Part shown: positions 1-8,858 of the stretch, one piece after another
Layout of the letters: each line of letters begins with the position of its first letter
Position numbering within the stretch: the stretch's first letter is position 1
NCBI RefSeq assembly: GCF_003604195.1
Contig: NZ_QXGR01000009.1
Location: 89,802-153,801 of the forward strand
Origin: Simplicispira lacusdiani
GTDB taxonomy: Bacteria > Pseudomonadota > Gammaproteobacteria > Burkholderiales > Burkholderiaceae_C
Direction: 5' to 3'
DNA length: 64,000 bases
Translations under genes and position numbers: made by a program
The notes under the pieces: generated by a model
What the model was told of the DNA's origin: nothing
The model's database searches: none
What the model saw: the letters and a program-made list of their open reading frames with translations, nothing else

Positions 1-43
1 GTTGCAGCGTGAGGGGCTGCACTGGTGTTGCTGGTAGTGGAAT

Positions 44-107
44 GCGTTAGCAGCTATTGAATCAATAGCTGCTAACGCTTGTGGGGCGAGAGCTACAGGG
101 TAATTTG
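44..107 (+). repeat. Short dispersed element, copy 1
   Basis: Positions 44-60 and 62-78 form a perfect 17-bp inverted repeat around one central base, giving the strongest palindrome of the family. It is followed by the GCGCTT-like box (here AACGCTT), an AGAGCTACAGG stretch and a short T run (TAATTT). It lies in noncoding DNA 3' of the HEPN-like gene. Nothing else is supported in 1-227. Confidence 0.8.
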
Positions 108-227
108 GCTGTTGATTTACGCGGGGCGGGAGAGATTGAGCTGGCGCGGAATGGCGTTGTCTGTGGAGCGGCTTTCGGCCAGAAGCGGCCTGTGGAAGCA
201 GATTGAAGCGGACGCTCAACTTTTGAG

Positions 228-917
228 TTAGGCGCCATAGCGCCGATGGATGGCCCTGTCGACTTGCTTGAAATACTCATCGAAGCAAGTCAACGCGTAT
301 TTGAGATAGCCAGCGCGAAGCACTACGACTGGATTTCCGGTCAATAACTCGTTGTCCTCAACATACTTACGCAAGGCAGAGCGGTCGTTCTGCCCATCTC
401 GCGGGATCCTTCCATCAGCATGGACAACAAGATTTCTTAGTGCCTGGATGTTCTTGATGTCGCTCCACGGTTTGGGTGGATCTGTAAGATCTACGAGAGC
501 CACCTTGCTCAAGTAGGTCCTGGCTCTTTCAATCCCGGTGCCAGCCACGTCTTTGAGTGAGAATTGATAGCTCTCCGTGGCCTGAAACAGTGCACAGAGC
601 TTATTAAGTTCATGCTCGAAGAAGGCAAACAGGGTGATCAAGGCAGAGCGTCGCTGCAAGTTCGGAAAGTACTCAAGAAAAATGGCGCCAAGGTCCCAAG
701 TGCCATCATCTAGTCCTTTATGCACTGTGATGAAAGTGGGTGGCTCGTCCTCATGCAAACCTTCAATTACAACTTCCTCTGAGTCTGTCTCGAAATCGGC
801 AGCACTCTTGTCTACCTGTTGCTCGACATCAGAGATGTACACATCAAGCATCTCGATTGAGCCGCTCACATCGTATCGGTACCAGTTCAGCGGATGGTCG
901 AGTGGGCGGAATTTCAT
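228..917 (-). CDS. Uncharacterised HEPN-like protein
   Basis: A 229-residue protein that I do not recognise as a named family. It is mostly helical and carries RNLVVH at about residues 161-166 (DNA 420-437). This fits the Rx4-6H signature of HEPN ribonuclease-type domains, and an upstream helix around FFEHELNKLC resembles those of RiboL-PSP/MAE-type HEPN proteins. The acidic N-terminal third has no clear assignment. I start at the ATG at 917 because residues encoded further upstream look like translated noncoding DNA. Base composition is visibly more AT-rich than neighbours, and the gene stands alone between repeats, both signs of transfer. No antitoxin-like partner is adjacent. A link to defence or toxin-antitoxin function is inference. 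Confidence 0.6.
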   Translation of the reverse strand: MKFRPLDHPLNWYRYDVSGSIEMLDVYISDVEQQVDKSAADFETDSEEVVIEGLHEDEPPTFITVHKGLDDGTWDLGAIFLEYFPNLQRRSALITLFAFFEHELNKLCALFQATESYQFSLKDVAGTGIERARTYLSKVALVDLTDPPKPWSDIKNIQALRNLVVHADGRIPRDGQNDRSALRKYVEDNELLTGNPVVVLRAGYLKYALTCFDEYFKQVDRAIHRRYGA

Positions 918-1044
918 GATGATGGCTAACGTGATGTATCCCGCAAAACCTGCGGAATAAACTGGACCATGCGGGATACTCTGGACAAGGCATCCTCCTG
1001 GAAGCGGCTTGCAGCAAAGGTTTGCCAGGGACGGCCTGTTCAAA

Positions 1045-1205
1045 CGTCCAGGTATAAAAATCCTGCAAAACCCTGAACGCGTTAACTTGGCAAACTATAG
1101 CTTGCCAGCCAGCAGGCGCGGGGAGTTCCAACAGCCACTGCAGCAAGTCAATAACGGCTTCCGGGTGGCGCTTATGAGCGGCGGCTCAGGGTCGCTTGCA
1201 GACCT
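1045..1205 (+). repeat. Long dispersed repeat, left copy
   Basis: About 160 bp sharing long matching blocks with the reverse complement of about 63705-63893. Shared blocks include a GTATAAAAAT start, GCAAACTATAGCTTGCCAG, TTCCAACAGC and CTTCCGGGTGGCGCTT followed by GGCTCAGGGTCG. The right copy has roughly 20 extra bases in the middle. Matching runs through all frames and is interrupted by length changes, so it is a DNA repeat rather than a protein family. Confidence 0.8.
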
Positions 1206-1300
1206 CCATACCCAGCACCGCGCAGCCTTCGCTGCTATATGACGAGTGGCACCAAACGCGGTGGTGGCCACTGGGTTAGTGGGGAAACGGAATGCGCCAG

Positions 1301-1356
1301 TAGCTATGAAATAAATAGCTTTCTGCGCAATAGGTGCGGGCGTTCAAGGCTAATTT
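1301..1356 (+). repeat. Short dispersed element, copy 2
   Basis: AGCTAT/ATAGCT arms lie around GAAATAA. They are followed by CTGCGCAA, a degenerate second box GCGGGCG, then AAGGCTAATTT. The copy lies 3' of the VOC-family gene, about 46 bp beyond its stop. Confidence 0.75.
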
Positions 1357-1402
1357 GAATCCAAGCCTTCCCGCCCTGCCGCGCCGAGGTACCGTGCGTT
1401 AG

Positions 1403-1816
1403 CTACCCCGGCAAATGGCACACCGCCTCGATGTTGTTGCCCTCGGGATCGATGACGAAGGCGCCGTAGTAGTGCGCGTGGTACTCGGGGCGCAGGCCGG
1501 GGGCGCCGTTGTCCTTGCCGCCGGCGGCGATGGCGGCGGCGTAGAAGGCGTCCACCTGGGCGCGGGTCTGGGCCTTCCAGGCCAGGTGGCAGCCGGTGGT
1601 GGCCGGCGGGCCGCCGTAGGGGGAGGGGCCGTCGATGAACCACACGTCGGCCTTCTTGCCGTCGGGCTCGGCGGGGTCGGGGTAGGCGAATCCGAGGATG
1701 TTCATGCCGTAGTTGCCTTCAAGGCAAACGCTGTAGCCCAGGGGTGCGAGGGCTGCGCTGTAGAACGCCTTGGCGCGTTGGATGTCGGTGACGCGGAAGG
1801 TCATGTGGTCAAGCAT
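1403..1816 (-). CDS. VOC-family (glyoxalase/dioxygenase-like) protein
   Basis: A 137-residue single-domain protein of the vicinal oxygen chelate superfamily. It begins LDHMTFRVTDIQRAKAFY, the usual first beta-alpha unit, and ends with FVIDPEGNNIEAV, the typical last strand carrying the metal-ligand glutamate. The histidine in DHM and this glutamate fit metal ligands. The substrate cannot be named: members include glyoxalases, dioxygenases and resistance proteins. The start at 1816 is preceded by AGGAGC at good spacing. It lies 3' of the diguanylate cyclase on the same strand, 122 bp away, so joint transcription is possible but not shown. Confidence 0.85.
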   Translation of the reverse strand: MLDHMTFRVTDIQRAKAFYSAALAPLGYSVCLEGNYGMNILGFAYPDPAEPDGKKADVWFIDGPSPYGGPPATTGCHLAWKAQTRAQVDAFYAAAIAAGGKDNGAPGLRPEYHAHYYGAFVIDPEGNNIEAVCHLPG

Positions 1817-1938
1817 GGTGTGCTCCTGTGTGGGATGGGCGTGCGCGAGCCGCACATCGATACTGTATTTGCATACAGTTAAATTGGCAAGAGGCCGTGG
1901 TCCCGCCCAGGCGGCGGGTGGGTGCAAGCGCGCCGCCG

Positions 1939-3072
1939 TCAGGCCACGCAGGTCTGGTTGCGCCCCTGTTCCTTGGCCTGGTACAGGGCCTTGTCGGCGC
2001 GCGCCAGCATGGCGTCGAGCGTGTCTTGCGGGCCTTGCCAGGTGGTTACGCCGATGCTCAGTTGGCAGTCCAGCGCGTGGCCCGTGGCCACGGCGGCGTG
2101 GATGCGCTGGGCCACGCCGCGCGCGGCGTAGGCGTCGGTCTCGGGCAGCAGCACCAGGAATTCCTCGCCGCCGTAGCGGCCCAGCCGGTCGGCGCGGCGC
2201 AGCACGGCCTGGGCGCGCTGGACGAAGTGCACCAGCACGGCGTCGCCATGCTGGTGGCCGTGGGTGTCGTTCACCGCCTTGAAGTGGTCCAGGTCCAGCA
2301 TCATGAGGGCCGGGCCCTTGCCCGAGCGCTCGCAGCGCTCCAGCTCGTCGGTGCAGCGTTCGAGCAGGGCGCGGCGGTTGAGGGACTGCGTGAGCGTGTC
2401 GTGCGTGGCCAGGTGCTGCAGTTCGGTGGCCAGGCGGTCGGTGGCCATGAGCACCGCGCCGATGGACAGCAGCAGCACCGCCAGCGCGTAGGCGCCGACG
2501 TGGAGCGTCTGGTACAGCGAGGCCTCCATCAGGTCGGTGCCTGCCTTGCCGGTCAGCGCGGTGGCCAGCCGCACCAGCAGGGCCAGGATGTGCAGGGCCA
2601 TCACGGCCTCCACCAGCCGCACGGGAAAGCGGTTGCCGCCATGGCGCAGCAGGAAGCGCAGGCTGGCGGCATAGACGCTGATCATCATCGCGGTGAAAAG
2701 CACCAGGCGCGCGGCGTAGTGGGGCTGGACGTAGGTCAGCCAGGTGAGTGCCAGCGTGGTGAGCACCACCACCACGGCCCATGGGTGCCAGCCGTTCGTG
2801 TGGCCGAGAAAGCGCCGGCAGCCGATGTAGTAGATGGTGGAGCCCAGGAACAGCAGTTGGTTGGCCAGCACCAGGGTCAGCAGGTCGGGCAGCACGCCCC
2901 GGGCGCTGAACAGCGCCGAGGCCACCAGCCACAGCAGGGGTGCGCAGGCCCAGGCGCCCACGCCCAGGATGCTGGGCGGGTAGTAGCGCCGCATCAGCAG
3001 CAGCACCACGGCCATCAGGGCCGCCATGAAGCCCGCCATGGCGATCAGTGAGCGCGGATCGAGCTGTGTCAT
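1939..3072 (-). CDS. Membrane diguanylate cyclase (GGDEF)
   Basis: A 377-residue protein expected to make cyclic di-GMP from two GTP at the inner membrane. The first ~210 residues contain about six or seven hydrophobic segments without a recognisable periplasmic sensor domain. The C-terminal GGDEF domain begins near HDTLTQSLNRRAL, has the DLDHFK motif, and has an active-site GGEEF at 301-305. RRAD just upstream fits the RxxD product-inhibition site, so feedback control by c-di-GMP is likely. No EAL domain is present. The input signal sensed by the membrane part is unknown. Confidence 0.92.
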   Translation of the reverse strand: MTQLDPRSLIAMAGFMAALMAVVLLLMRRYYPPSILGVGAWACAPLLWLVASALFSARGVLPDLLTLVLANQLLFLGSTIYYIGCRRFLGHTNGWHPWAVVVVLTTLALTWLTYVQPHYAARLVLFTAMMISVYAASLRFLLRHGGNRFPVRLVEAVMALHILALLVRLATALTGKAGTDLMEASLYQTLHVGAYALAVLLLSIGAVLMATDRLATELQHLATHDTLTQSLNRRALLERCTDELERCERSGKGPALMMLDLDHFKAVNDTHGHQHGDAVLVHFVQRAQAVLRRADRLGRYGGEEFLVLLPETDAYAARGVAQRIHAAVATGHALDCQLSIGVTTWQGPQDTLDAMLARADKALYQAKEQGRNQTCVA

Positions 3073-3166
3073 CGGGCGGGTGGTGGCGCTGTGTGGGAGC
3101 GATGCGATTCAGTATAGCCATGGCCGCCGGAAAACGTCACGGGGCGCGCGCGCGTCTGTTTTTTGA

Positions 3167-3223
3167 CGAAAAACGGCATGGCGCCTTGCACATCAAGCGC
3201 CTGCAGCTATCAAATATGTAGCT
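3167..3223 (-). repeat. Short dispersed element, copy 3
   Basis: On the minus strand it reads AGCTACATATTTGATAGCTG, then the GGCGCTT box, GCAAGGCGCC and a GTTTTT tail. It begins about 3 bp beyond the stop codon of nth, so it forms the nth 3' end and may act as a terminator-like hairpin. Confidence 0.8.
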
Positions 3224-3226
3224 AAT

Positions 3227-3865
3227 TCAGGGGGCGGGGGTCTTGGGCCGGAAGTCGCAGTGCGGTGCCGCCACGCATTCCCAGCAGCGCGGCTTGCGCG
3301 CCTGGCAGACGTAGCGGCCCAGCAGGATGAGCCAGTGGTGCGAGTCCACCGCATAGGCGGCGGGCACGCGCTTGAGCAATTGCTGCTCCACCGCCAGCGG
3401 GTTCTTGCCCGGCGCCAGGCCGGTGCGGTTGCTGACGCGGAAGATGTGCGTGTCCACCGCCATGGTGGGCTGGCCGAAGGCCACGTTGAGCACCACGTTG
3501 GCGGTCTTGCGGCCCACGCCGGGCAAGGCTTCGAGCGCCTCGCGGGTGCGCGGCACCACGCCGCCGTGCTGCTCCACCAGGATGCGGCAGGTCTCCATCA
3601 GGTGCCGCGCCTTGCTCTTGTAGAGGCCGATGGTCTTGATATGGCCCTCCAACCCTTCGAGCCCCAGGTCCAGGATGGCCTGCGGCGTGTTCGCCACCGG
3701 GAACAATTTGCGCGTGGCCTTGTTCACGCCCACGTCGGTGGCCTGGGCCGACAGCAGCACGGCGGCCAGCAGCTCGAACACGCTGGTGTATTCGAGTTCG
3801 GTCTGGGGTTGCGGGTTGGCGGCCTTCAGGGCGGCGAAGAAGGGTTCGATCTTGGAAGGGTGCAT
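3227..3865 (-). CDS. nth: Endonuclease III
   Basis: A 212-residue base-excision repair enzyme: DNA glycosylase and AP lyase for oxidised pyrimidines. The helix-hairpin-helix LPGVGRKTANVV holds the catalytic lysine K120, and D138 lies in MAVDTH; both numbers equal those of the E. coli enzyme. Cysteines 187, 194, 197 and 203 (C-x6-C-x2-C-x5-C) form the [4Fe-4S] loop. Length matches the family. Its ATG lies 4 bp beyond the stop of the glutamate dehydrogenase gene on the same strand, so it is probably translated from the same long mRNA. A copy of the short dispersed element abuts its stop codon. Confidence 0.97.
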   Translation of the reverse strand: MHPSKIEPFFAALKAANPQPQTELEYTSVFELLAAVLLSAQATDVGVNKATRKLFPVANTPQAILDLGLEGLEGHIKTIGLYKSKARHLMETCRILVEQHGGVVPRTREALEALPGVGRKTANVVLNVAFGQPTMAVDTHIFRVSNRTGLAPGKNPLAVEQQLLKRVPAAYAVDSHHWLILLGRYVCQARKPRCWECVAAPHCDFRPKTPAP

Positions 3866-3869
3866 GGGT

Positions 3870-6800
3870 TCAGGCTAGATGGCGCAGCTCGCGCAGCGCT
3901 ACCGATACGGGGGCCAGGTCGGGGGCCTGGGTGCCGACGGTGGTAAGCAGGTGGTTCAGCCGCTCGATGGGGCGGGCATGCCGCGCCTCCCAGCTGGGCA
4001 GGCTTTCCTGGCGCTGCAGCAGGCCCTGGGTGATGTGGCGCGCGATGGAGTACACGTCGTCGCGCGCGCTGCCCCGGGCCTGGGTCTGCCAGAGGGTTTC
4101 GGTGGGCAGGCGGTTGATCTGTGTGCGCCACTGGGCCAGGTCCAGGCGGGCCTCGATGCCGAAATAGGCGCGCGCGGCCTGTTCCAGGCTGGCCGGGGTG
4201 TCTTGCGCCAGATCCACCAAGTCCAGGGCCGGGAAGGTGTAGTCCAGCGCGGTCAGGTTGTGCGCCAGCGCCTGCTGCACGCCCGCGCCCACCAGGCTGG
4301 CCGTGGCCTGCTGCCAGCCTTGCACGGCGCCGGGCGGCAGCCAGTCGTCCAGGTGGGTGCGCAGTTCGCGCGCCGGGCCCTGGTAGCGCTGGATGAGGGT
4401 GGGCAGGTCGGTCTGGTCCGAAGAGCGGATGCGCAGAATCCAGCGCGACGCCCGCTGGGCGATGGCGATCAGCTTGTGCAGCAGGTCCAGCTGCAGCGTG
4501 CTGCCGACCTGGTAGTCCAAGGCGTCGATCTGGTCCCACAGGGGTTCGAGGTCGAAGATTTCGCGCGCCAGCGTGAAGGCGCGGATGACATCGGCCGTGG
4601 CCGCGCCCGATTCAGCGGCCAGGAAGTTGATGAAGGTGGCGCCGGTGCGGTTGACCACCGTGTTGGTGATGAAGGTGGCGATGATCTCGCGCTTGAGCGG
4701 GTGCGCGTTCATGGCGTCCGCGTGCTTCTCGCGCAGCACGCTGGGGAAGTAGGCCTGGAGCGCGCGGCCGAAGAAGGGGTCGTCGGGCAGGTTGCTGGCC
4801 ACCAGTTCGTCGAACACGGCCATCTTGGCGTAGGCCAGCAGCACGGCGTTCTCGGGGGCGGTCAGGCCCTGCTTGCGCGCGCGGCGCTGCGCGATCTCTT
4901 CGTCCGTGGGCAGGAATTCGATGGCGCGGTTCAGGCGCTTGCCGCCTTCGAGCCATTGCATCAGCCGCTGCTGGCCGTCAAGCACGTACAGCGGGCGGTG
5001 GCAGGCAATGTCCAGGGCCTGGGGCTGGTAGTAGTTGTCCTGCAGCACGAGCGCGGCCACTTCGGAGGTCATGGAGGCCAGCAGGTCGTTGCGCTGCTTG
5101 AGGGTGAGGTCGCCCGCCTCGACCACGGCGCCCAGCAGGATCTTGATGTTCACCTCGTGGTCGGAGCAGTCCACGCCGGCCGAGTTGTCGATGGCGTCGG
5201 TGTAGATCAGGCCGCCCTTTTGCGCGTATTCGATGCGCCCGCGCTGCGTGCAGCCCAGGTTGCCGCCCTCGACCAGCACCTTGCAGCGCAGTTCGTTGCC
5301 GTTGACGCGGAAGGCGTCGCCCGCCTTGTCGCCGACCTGGGCGTGGCTCTCGAAGCTGGCCTTGACGTAGGTGCCGATGCCGCCGTTGTAGATCAGGTCC
5401 ACCGGGGCCTGCAGGATGGCCTTGAGCAGTTCCGTCGGGGCCATCTCGGGCGCGCTGGTGCCCAGCACGGCCTGGGCTTCGGGGCTCAGCGGGATGGACT
5501 TGGCCGTGCGCGGGTAGACGCCGCCGCCGGGCGAGATGAGGGATTTGTCGTAGTCGTCCCAGCTGGAGCGCGGCAACTGGAACAGGCGCTGGCGTTCGGC
5601 GAACGAGGCCGCCGTGTCGGGGCTGGGGTCGATGAAGATGTGCCGGTGGTCGAAGGCCAGCACGAGCTGGATGTGCTCGGACAGCAGCATGCCGTTGCCG
5701 AACACGTCGCCCGACATGTCGCCGATGCCGGCCACGGTGAACGGCGTGGTCTGCGTGTTCACGCCCAGCGCGCGGAAGTGCCGCTTGGCCGACTCCCAGG
5801 CGCCGCGCGCGGTGATGCCCATCTTCTTGTGGTCGTAGCCCACCGAGCCGCCCGAGGCGAAGGCGTCGCCGAGCCAGAAGCCGTACTCGGCCGACACGCC
5901 GTTGGCGATGTCGGAGAACGTGGCGGTGCCCTTGTCGGCGGCCACCACGAGGTAGGGGTCGTCGCCGTCGTGCCGCACCACCTGGGCGGGGGGCACGGTG
6001 GCGCCCTTGGCGATGTTGTCGGTCAGGTCCAGCAGGCCGCGCAGGAAGGTCTGGTAGCAGGCCACGCCTTCGGCCAGGTAGGCTTCGCGGTCGGTGGCGG
6101 GCGGCGGGTTCTTGAGCACGAAGCCGCCCTTGGAGCCGACGGGCACGATGACCGTGTTCTTCACCTGCTGGGCCTTGACCAGCCCCAGGACCTCGGTGCG
6201 GAAGTCCTCGCGCCGGTCGGACCAGCGCAGGCCGCCACGGGCCACGCGCCCGCCGCGCAGGTGCACGCCTTCCATGCGCGGGGAATACACCCAGATCTCG
6301 AACAGCGGCTTGGGCTCGGGCACGCCGGGCACTTCGCGCGGGTTGAGCTTGAAGCTGAGGTAGGGCTTGGCCTGGCCGTCGGCCGTGCGCTGCCAGAAAT
6401 TGGTGCGCAGGGTGGCGGCCAGGGTGGAGACGAACTGGCGCAGGATGCGGTCTTCGTCCAGGCTGGCCACCTTGGACAGTTCGGCGTCGATGCCGCGCCG
6501 CAGGGCCTGCTGCCGTTCTTCGCGGCCTTCTTCCCGCGCCGGGTCGAAGCGCGCCATGAACAGGTCCACGATGGCCTGCGTGAGCTGCGGGTTGCGCGCC
6601 AGCGTGGCCTCGATGTAGCTCTGGCTGTAGGCGAAGCCCAGTTGCTTGAAGTAGCGCGTGTAGGCGCGCAGCACGCCGATGGCGCGCGCGTCCAGGTCGG
6701 TGGCCAGCACCAGGCGGTTGAGGTCGTCGTTCTCCACCTCGCCGCGCCAGGCGGCCACGTACAACTCCTCGAACCGCTGCTTCACGCGCGCCAGGTCGGT

Positions 6801-8633
6801 GCCGGGCGGCAGCTGCAGGCCCAGGTCGTGGATCCAGGGTGCATCGCCGTCGTGGCCGATGCGGTAGGGGTGCTCGTCGAGCACGCGCGCGCCCAGGTGT
6901 TCGAGCACGGGCAGCGAGTCCGACAAGGCCACCTTGGCGGTGCTGTACACCTTCAGGCGCAGCGCGCCGGGGCCGGCGTCGAGCGGGCGGTAGAGCTTGA
7001 CGGCCAGCGGGGCCGTGGCCGAGAGCGTGGCCAGGATGTCCGCGTCTTCCACGGCCACCTGGGGCGAGAACTGCTCGCGGTAGGCCGTGGGGAAGGCGTT
7101 GGCATGGCGGTGCGCCAGCGCCAGGCCGGGGCCCTCGCCGTGGATGCGCAGGAATTCGGCCGTGCAGTGGTCTTCCCAGCGCTGGGTGTGGCGGGCGATG
7201 CGCGCCTCCAGCGCATGCAGGGCCACGTTCTGCGGCGCGCGCTCCCGGGCCCGCACCAGGTAGTGGATGCGCGCGAGCGGGCTGTCGGTGAGCATGGGGG
7301 TGAACTCCACCGACTGTCCGTCGAGCACGGCCATGAGCTCCTCGCCGATCTTGAGCCGCAGCTCGGTGTTGAAGCGCTCGCGCGGCACGAAGACCAGGGC
7401 CGAGGTGAACCGCCCGAACACGTCGCGGCGCAGGAACACGCGCGTGCGCTGGCGCTCCTGCAGCCGCAGGATGCCGATGGCGTGCTCGGTGAGGGTGGGG
7501 GTGTCGATCTGGAACAGCTCGTCGCGCGGGTACACATCCAGGATGGACTGCAGCGACTTGGCGGCGTGGCTTTCGGGCACCACGCCGGCGGCGGCCATCA
7601 CGGCGGCCACGCGGCTGCGCACCTGGGGGATCTCGCTCACCGCCGCCGTGTAGGCCGTGGAGGTGTACAGCCCCAGGAAGCGGGTTTCGCCCACGATCTG
7701 GCCGTCCGCGTCGAAGCGCTTGACGGCGATGTAGTCGAGCCAGGCCGGGCGGTGCACCGTGGCGCGCGACATGGCCTTGGTGATCAGCACCAGCTCGTTC
7801 GATTCGAGCAGGGCCATGGCCTCGGGCGGCAGCACGGTCTGCGCGGTCTGCGCCGCGCCGCGCAGGATGCCCAGGCCGGTGCCGGGCTTGGCGCGCATGC
7901 TTACCGTGCTGCCTTCGCGCACCAGGTCGTAGTCGCGCGCGCCCAGGAAGGTGAAGTGGCGGTCTTCCAGCCAGTTCAGGAAGTCGGTGCCTTCCTGCCG
8001 GCCGCTGGGCGAGAGGCTGGAGTGGGCGGCCGCCTGCGCCACGGTGCGCGCGCGGTCCAGCATGGCCTCCCAGTCCTGCACGGCCGCGCGCACGTCGCCC
8101 AGCACGCGCTGCAGATCGGCCCGCAGGGCCTCGCGGTCCTGGGCGTGCACGATGCGGTCGCATTCCACCAGGATGACCGACTCGACCGGCGTCCCGCCGC
8201 CGGCCGCGCTGGCGCTGGCCGCGCTGGAGGCGGCGGTCACCTTGCCGCTGGCGTCGCGCCCGATGGCCATCAGCGGGTGCACGATCCAGTGGGCCGTGCG
8301 GTTGCCCCGGTTGATGGCCATGGTGACCGAATCCACCAGGAACGGCATGTTCGAGTGCACGATGTGCACCACGGTGTGCTCGCTGACGAAGCCGTCCTCG
8401 GCCAGCGTGGGGTTGAACACCCGCACCTGGGCGCTGTCGGTGGCGGTGTGGGCCTGCAGCAGGCGCCAGTGGGCCGTGGCGTTGGCGTACAGCGCGGCGG
8501 GGCCCCGGGTCTGCAGTTCGTCGGGATCGGCGTTTTCGTAGTAGGCGGCGATGAAGCCACCCATGCTGCCGGGATGGGGCCCTGCGTGTTCCTGGGTGAA
8601 GGCGAGCAGGTCCGAGAGCGCGGAATGGGTCAT
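3870..8633 (-). CDS. NAD-specific glutamate dehydrogenase, large type
   Basis: A protein of 1587 residues in the large bacterial NAD-GDH family (about 1500-1650 residues, the type known from Streptomyces and Pseudomonas). It deaminates glutamate to 2-oxoglutarate and ammonium with NAD+ and is usually catabolic. The N-terminal half holds long regulatory regions. The catalytic part includes VGSKGGFVLK near residues 830-840 and GIGDMSGDVFGNGML near 965-980. The start at 8633 is chosen because AAGGAG lies just upstream and the protein then begins MTHSALSDLL; the frame stays open much further upstream but without sense. It is followed within 4 bp by nth and is divergent from the aminotransferase gene. 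Confidence 0.95.
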   Translation of the reverse strand: MTHSALSDLLAFTQEHAGPHPGSMGGFIAAYYENADPDELQTRGPAALYANATAHWRLLQAHTATDSAQVRVFNPTLAEDGFVSEHTVVHIVHSNMPFLVDSVTMAINRGNRTAHWIVHPLMAIGRDASGKVTAASSAASASAAGGGTPVESVILVECDRIVHAQDREALRADLQRVLGDVRAAVQDWEAMLDRARTVAQAAAHSSLSPSGRQEGTDFLNWLEDRHFTFLGARDYDLVREGSTVSMRAKPGTGLGILRGAAQTAQTVLPPEAMALLESNELVLITKAMSRATVHRPAWLDYIAVKRFDADGQIVGETRFLGLYTSTAYTAAVSEIPQVRSRVAAVMAAAGVVPESHAAKSLQSILDVYPRDELFQIDTPTLTEHAIGILRLQERQRTRVFLRRDVFGRFTSALVFVPRERFNTELRLKIGEELMAVLDGQSVEFTPMLTDSPLARIHYLVRARERAPQNVALHALEARIARHTQRWEDHCTAEFLRIHGEGPGLALAHRHANAFPTAYREQFSPQVAVEDADILATLSATAPLAVKLYRPLDAGPGALRLKVYSTAKVALSDSLPVLEHLGARVLDEHPYRIGHDGDAPWIHDLGLQLPPGTDLARVKQRFEELYVAAWRGEVENDDLNRLVLATDLDARAIGVLRAYTRYFKQLGFAYSQSYIEATLARNPQLTQAIVDLFMARFDPAREEGREERQQALRRGIDAELSKVASLDEDRILRQFVSTLAATLRTNFWQRTADGQAKPYLSFKLNPREVPGVPEPKPLFEIWVYSPRMEGVHLRGGRVARGGLRWSDRREDFRTEVLGLVKAQQVKNTVIVPVGSKGGFVLKNPPPATDREAYLAEGVACYQTFLRGLLDLTDNIAKGATVPPAQVVRHDGDDPYLVVAADKGTATFSDIANGVSAEYGFWLGDAFASGGSVGYDHKKMGITARGAWESAKRHFRALGVNTQTTPFTVAGIGDMSGDVFGNGMLLSEHIQLVLAFDHRHIFIDPSPDTAASFAERQRLFQLPRSSWDDYDKSLISPGGGVYPRTAKSIPLSPEAQAVLGTSAPEMAPTELLKAILQAPVDLIYNGGIGTYVKASFESHAQVGDKAGDAFRVNGNELRCKVLVEGGNLGCTQRGRIEYAQKGGLIYTDAIDNSAGVDCSDHEVNIKILLGAVVEAGDLTLKQRNDLLASMTSEVAALVLQDNYYQPQALDIACHRPLYVLDGQQRLMQWLEGGKRLNRAIEFLPTDEEIAQRRARKQGLTAPENAVLLAYAKMAVFDELVASNLPDDPFFGRALQAYFPSVLREKHADAMNAHPLKREIIATFITNTVVNRTGATFINFLAAESGAATADVIRAFTLAREIFDLEPLWDQIDALDYQVGSTLQLDLLHKLIAIAQRASRWILRIRSSDQTDLPTLIQRYQGPARELRTHLDDWLPPGAVQGWQQATASLVGAGVQQALAHNLTALDYTFPALDLVDLAQDTPASLEQAARAYFGIEARLDLAQWRTQINRLPTETLWQTQARGSARDDVYSIARHITQGLLQRQESLPSWEARHARPIERLNHLLTTVGTQAPDLAPVSVALRELRHLA

Positions 8634-8858
8634 CTTGTGCTCCTTGGGTTGACGAACGTGAACCGGGTCCTGATGGATTCTAGGAGCGCGCTGCCTGTCG
8701 CGCCATGCGCGCTCGCGGCAATGCATCGGTTCATGCCAGAGTGGCATGGAAGCGCACGCAAGCTGCGCCATGGCCGGGGGCGGACCCGTGCAAGCAGGAA
8801 ACCTGCGCGCCGATTGGCGACAATGCGGGATTCTTCGCCAACCCTCTTCGCCTACGCC

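Larger units (their letters stand above)
918..1402. other. 485-base gap holding two repeats
   Basis: No gene is supported here. The gap holds one copy of the long repeat (about 1045-1205) and one copy of the short element (1301-1356). Short open frames across it follow the repeat and lack ribosome-binding sites. Confidence 0.7.

Noticed and set aside
120..225. Possible additional dispersed sequence 3' of the HEPN-like gene
   Set aside because: It has the look of sequence repeated in Comamonadaceae, but no second copy is present in this window to support it.
918..1043. N-terminal extension of the HEPN-like gene
   Set aside because: The 42 extra residues look like translated noncoding DNA, and the ATG at 917 gives a sensible start.
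1009..1242. A 77-residue frame over the left long repeat, and a 136-residue one over the right copy
   Set aside because: The similarity between the two copies is at DNA level across frames and includes a length change of about 20 bases, so they are not a conserved protein.
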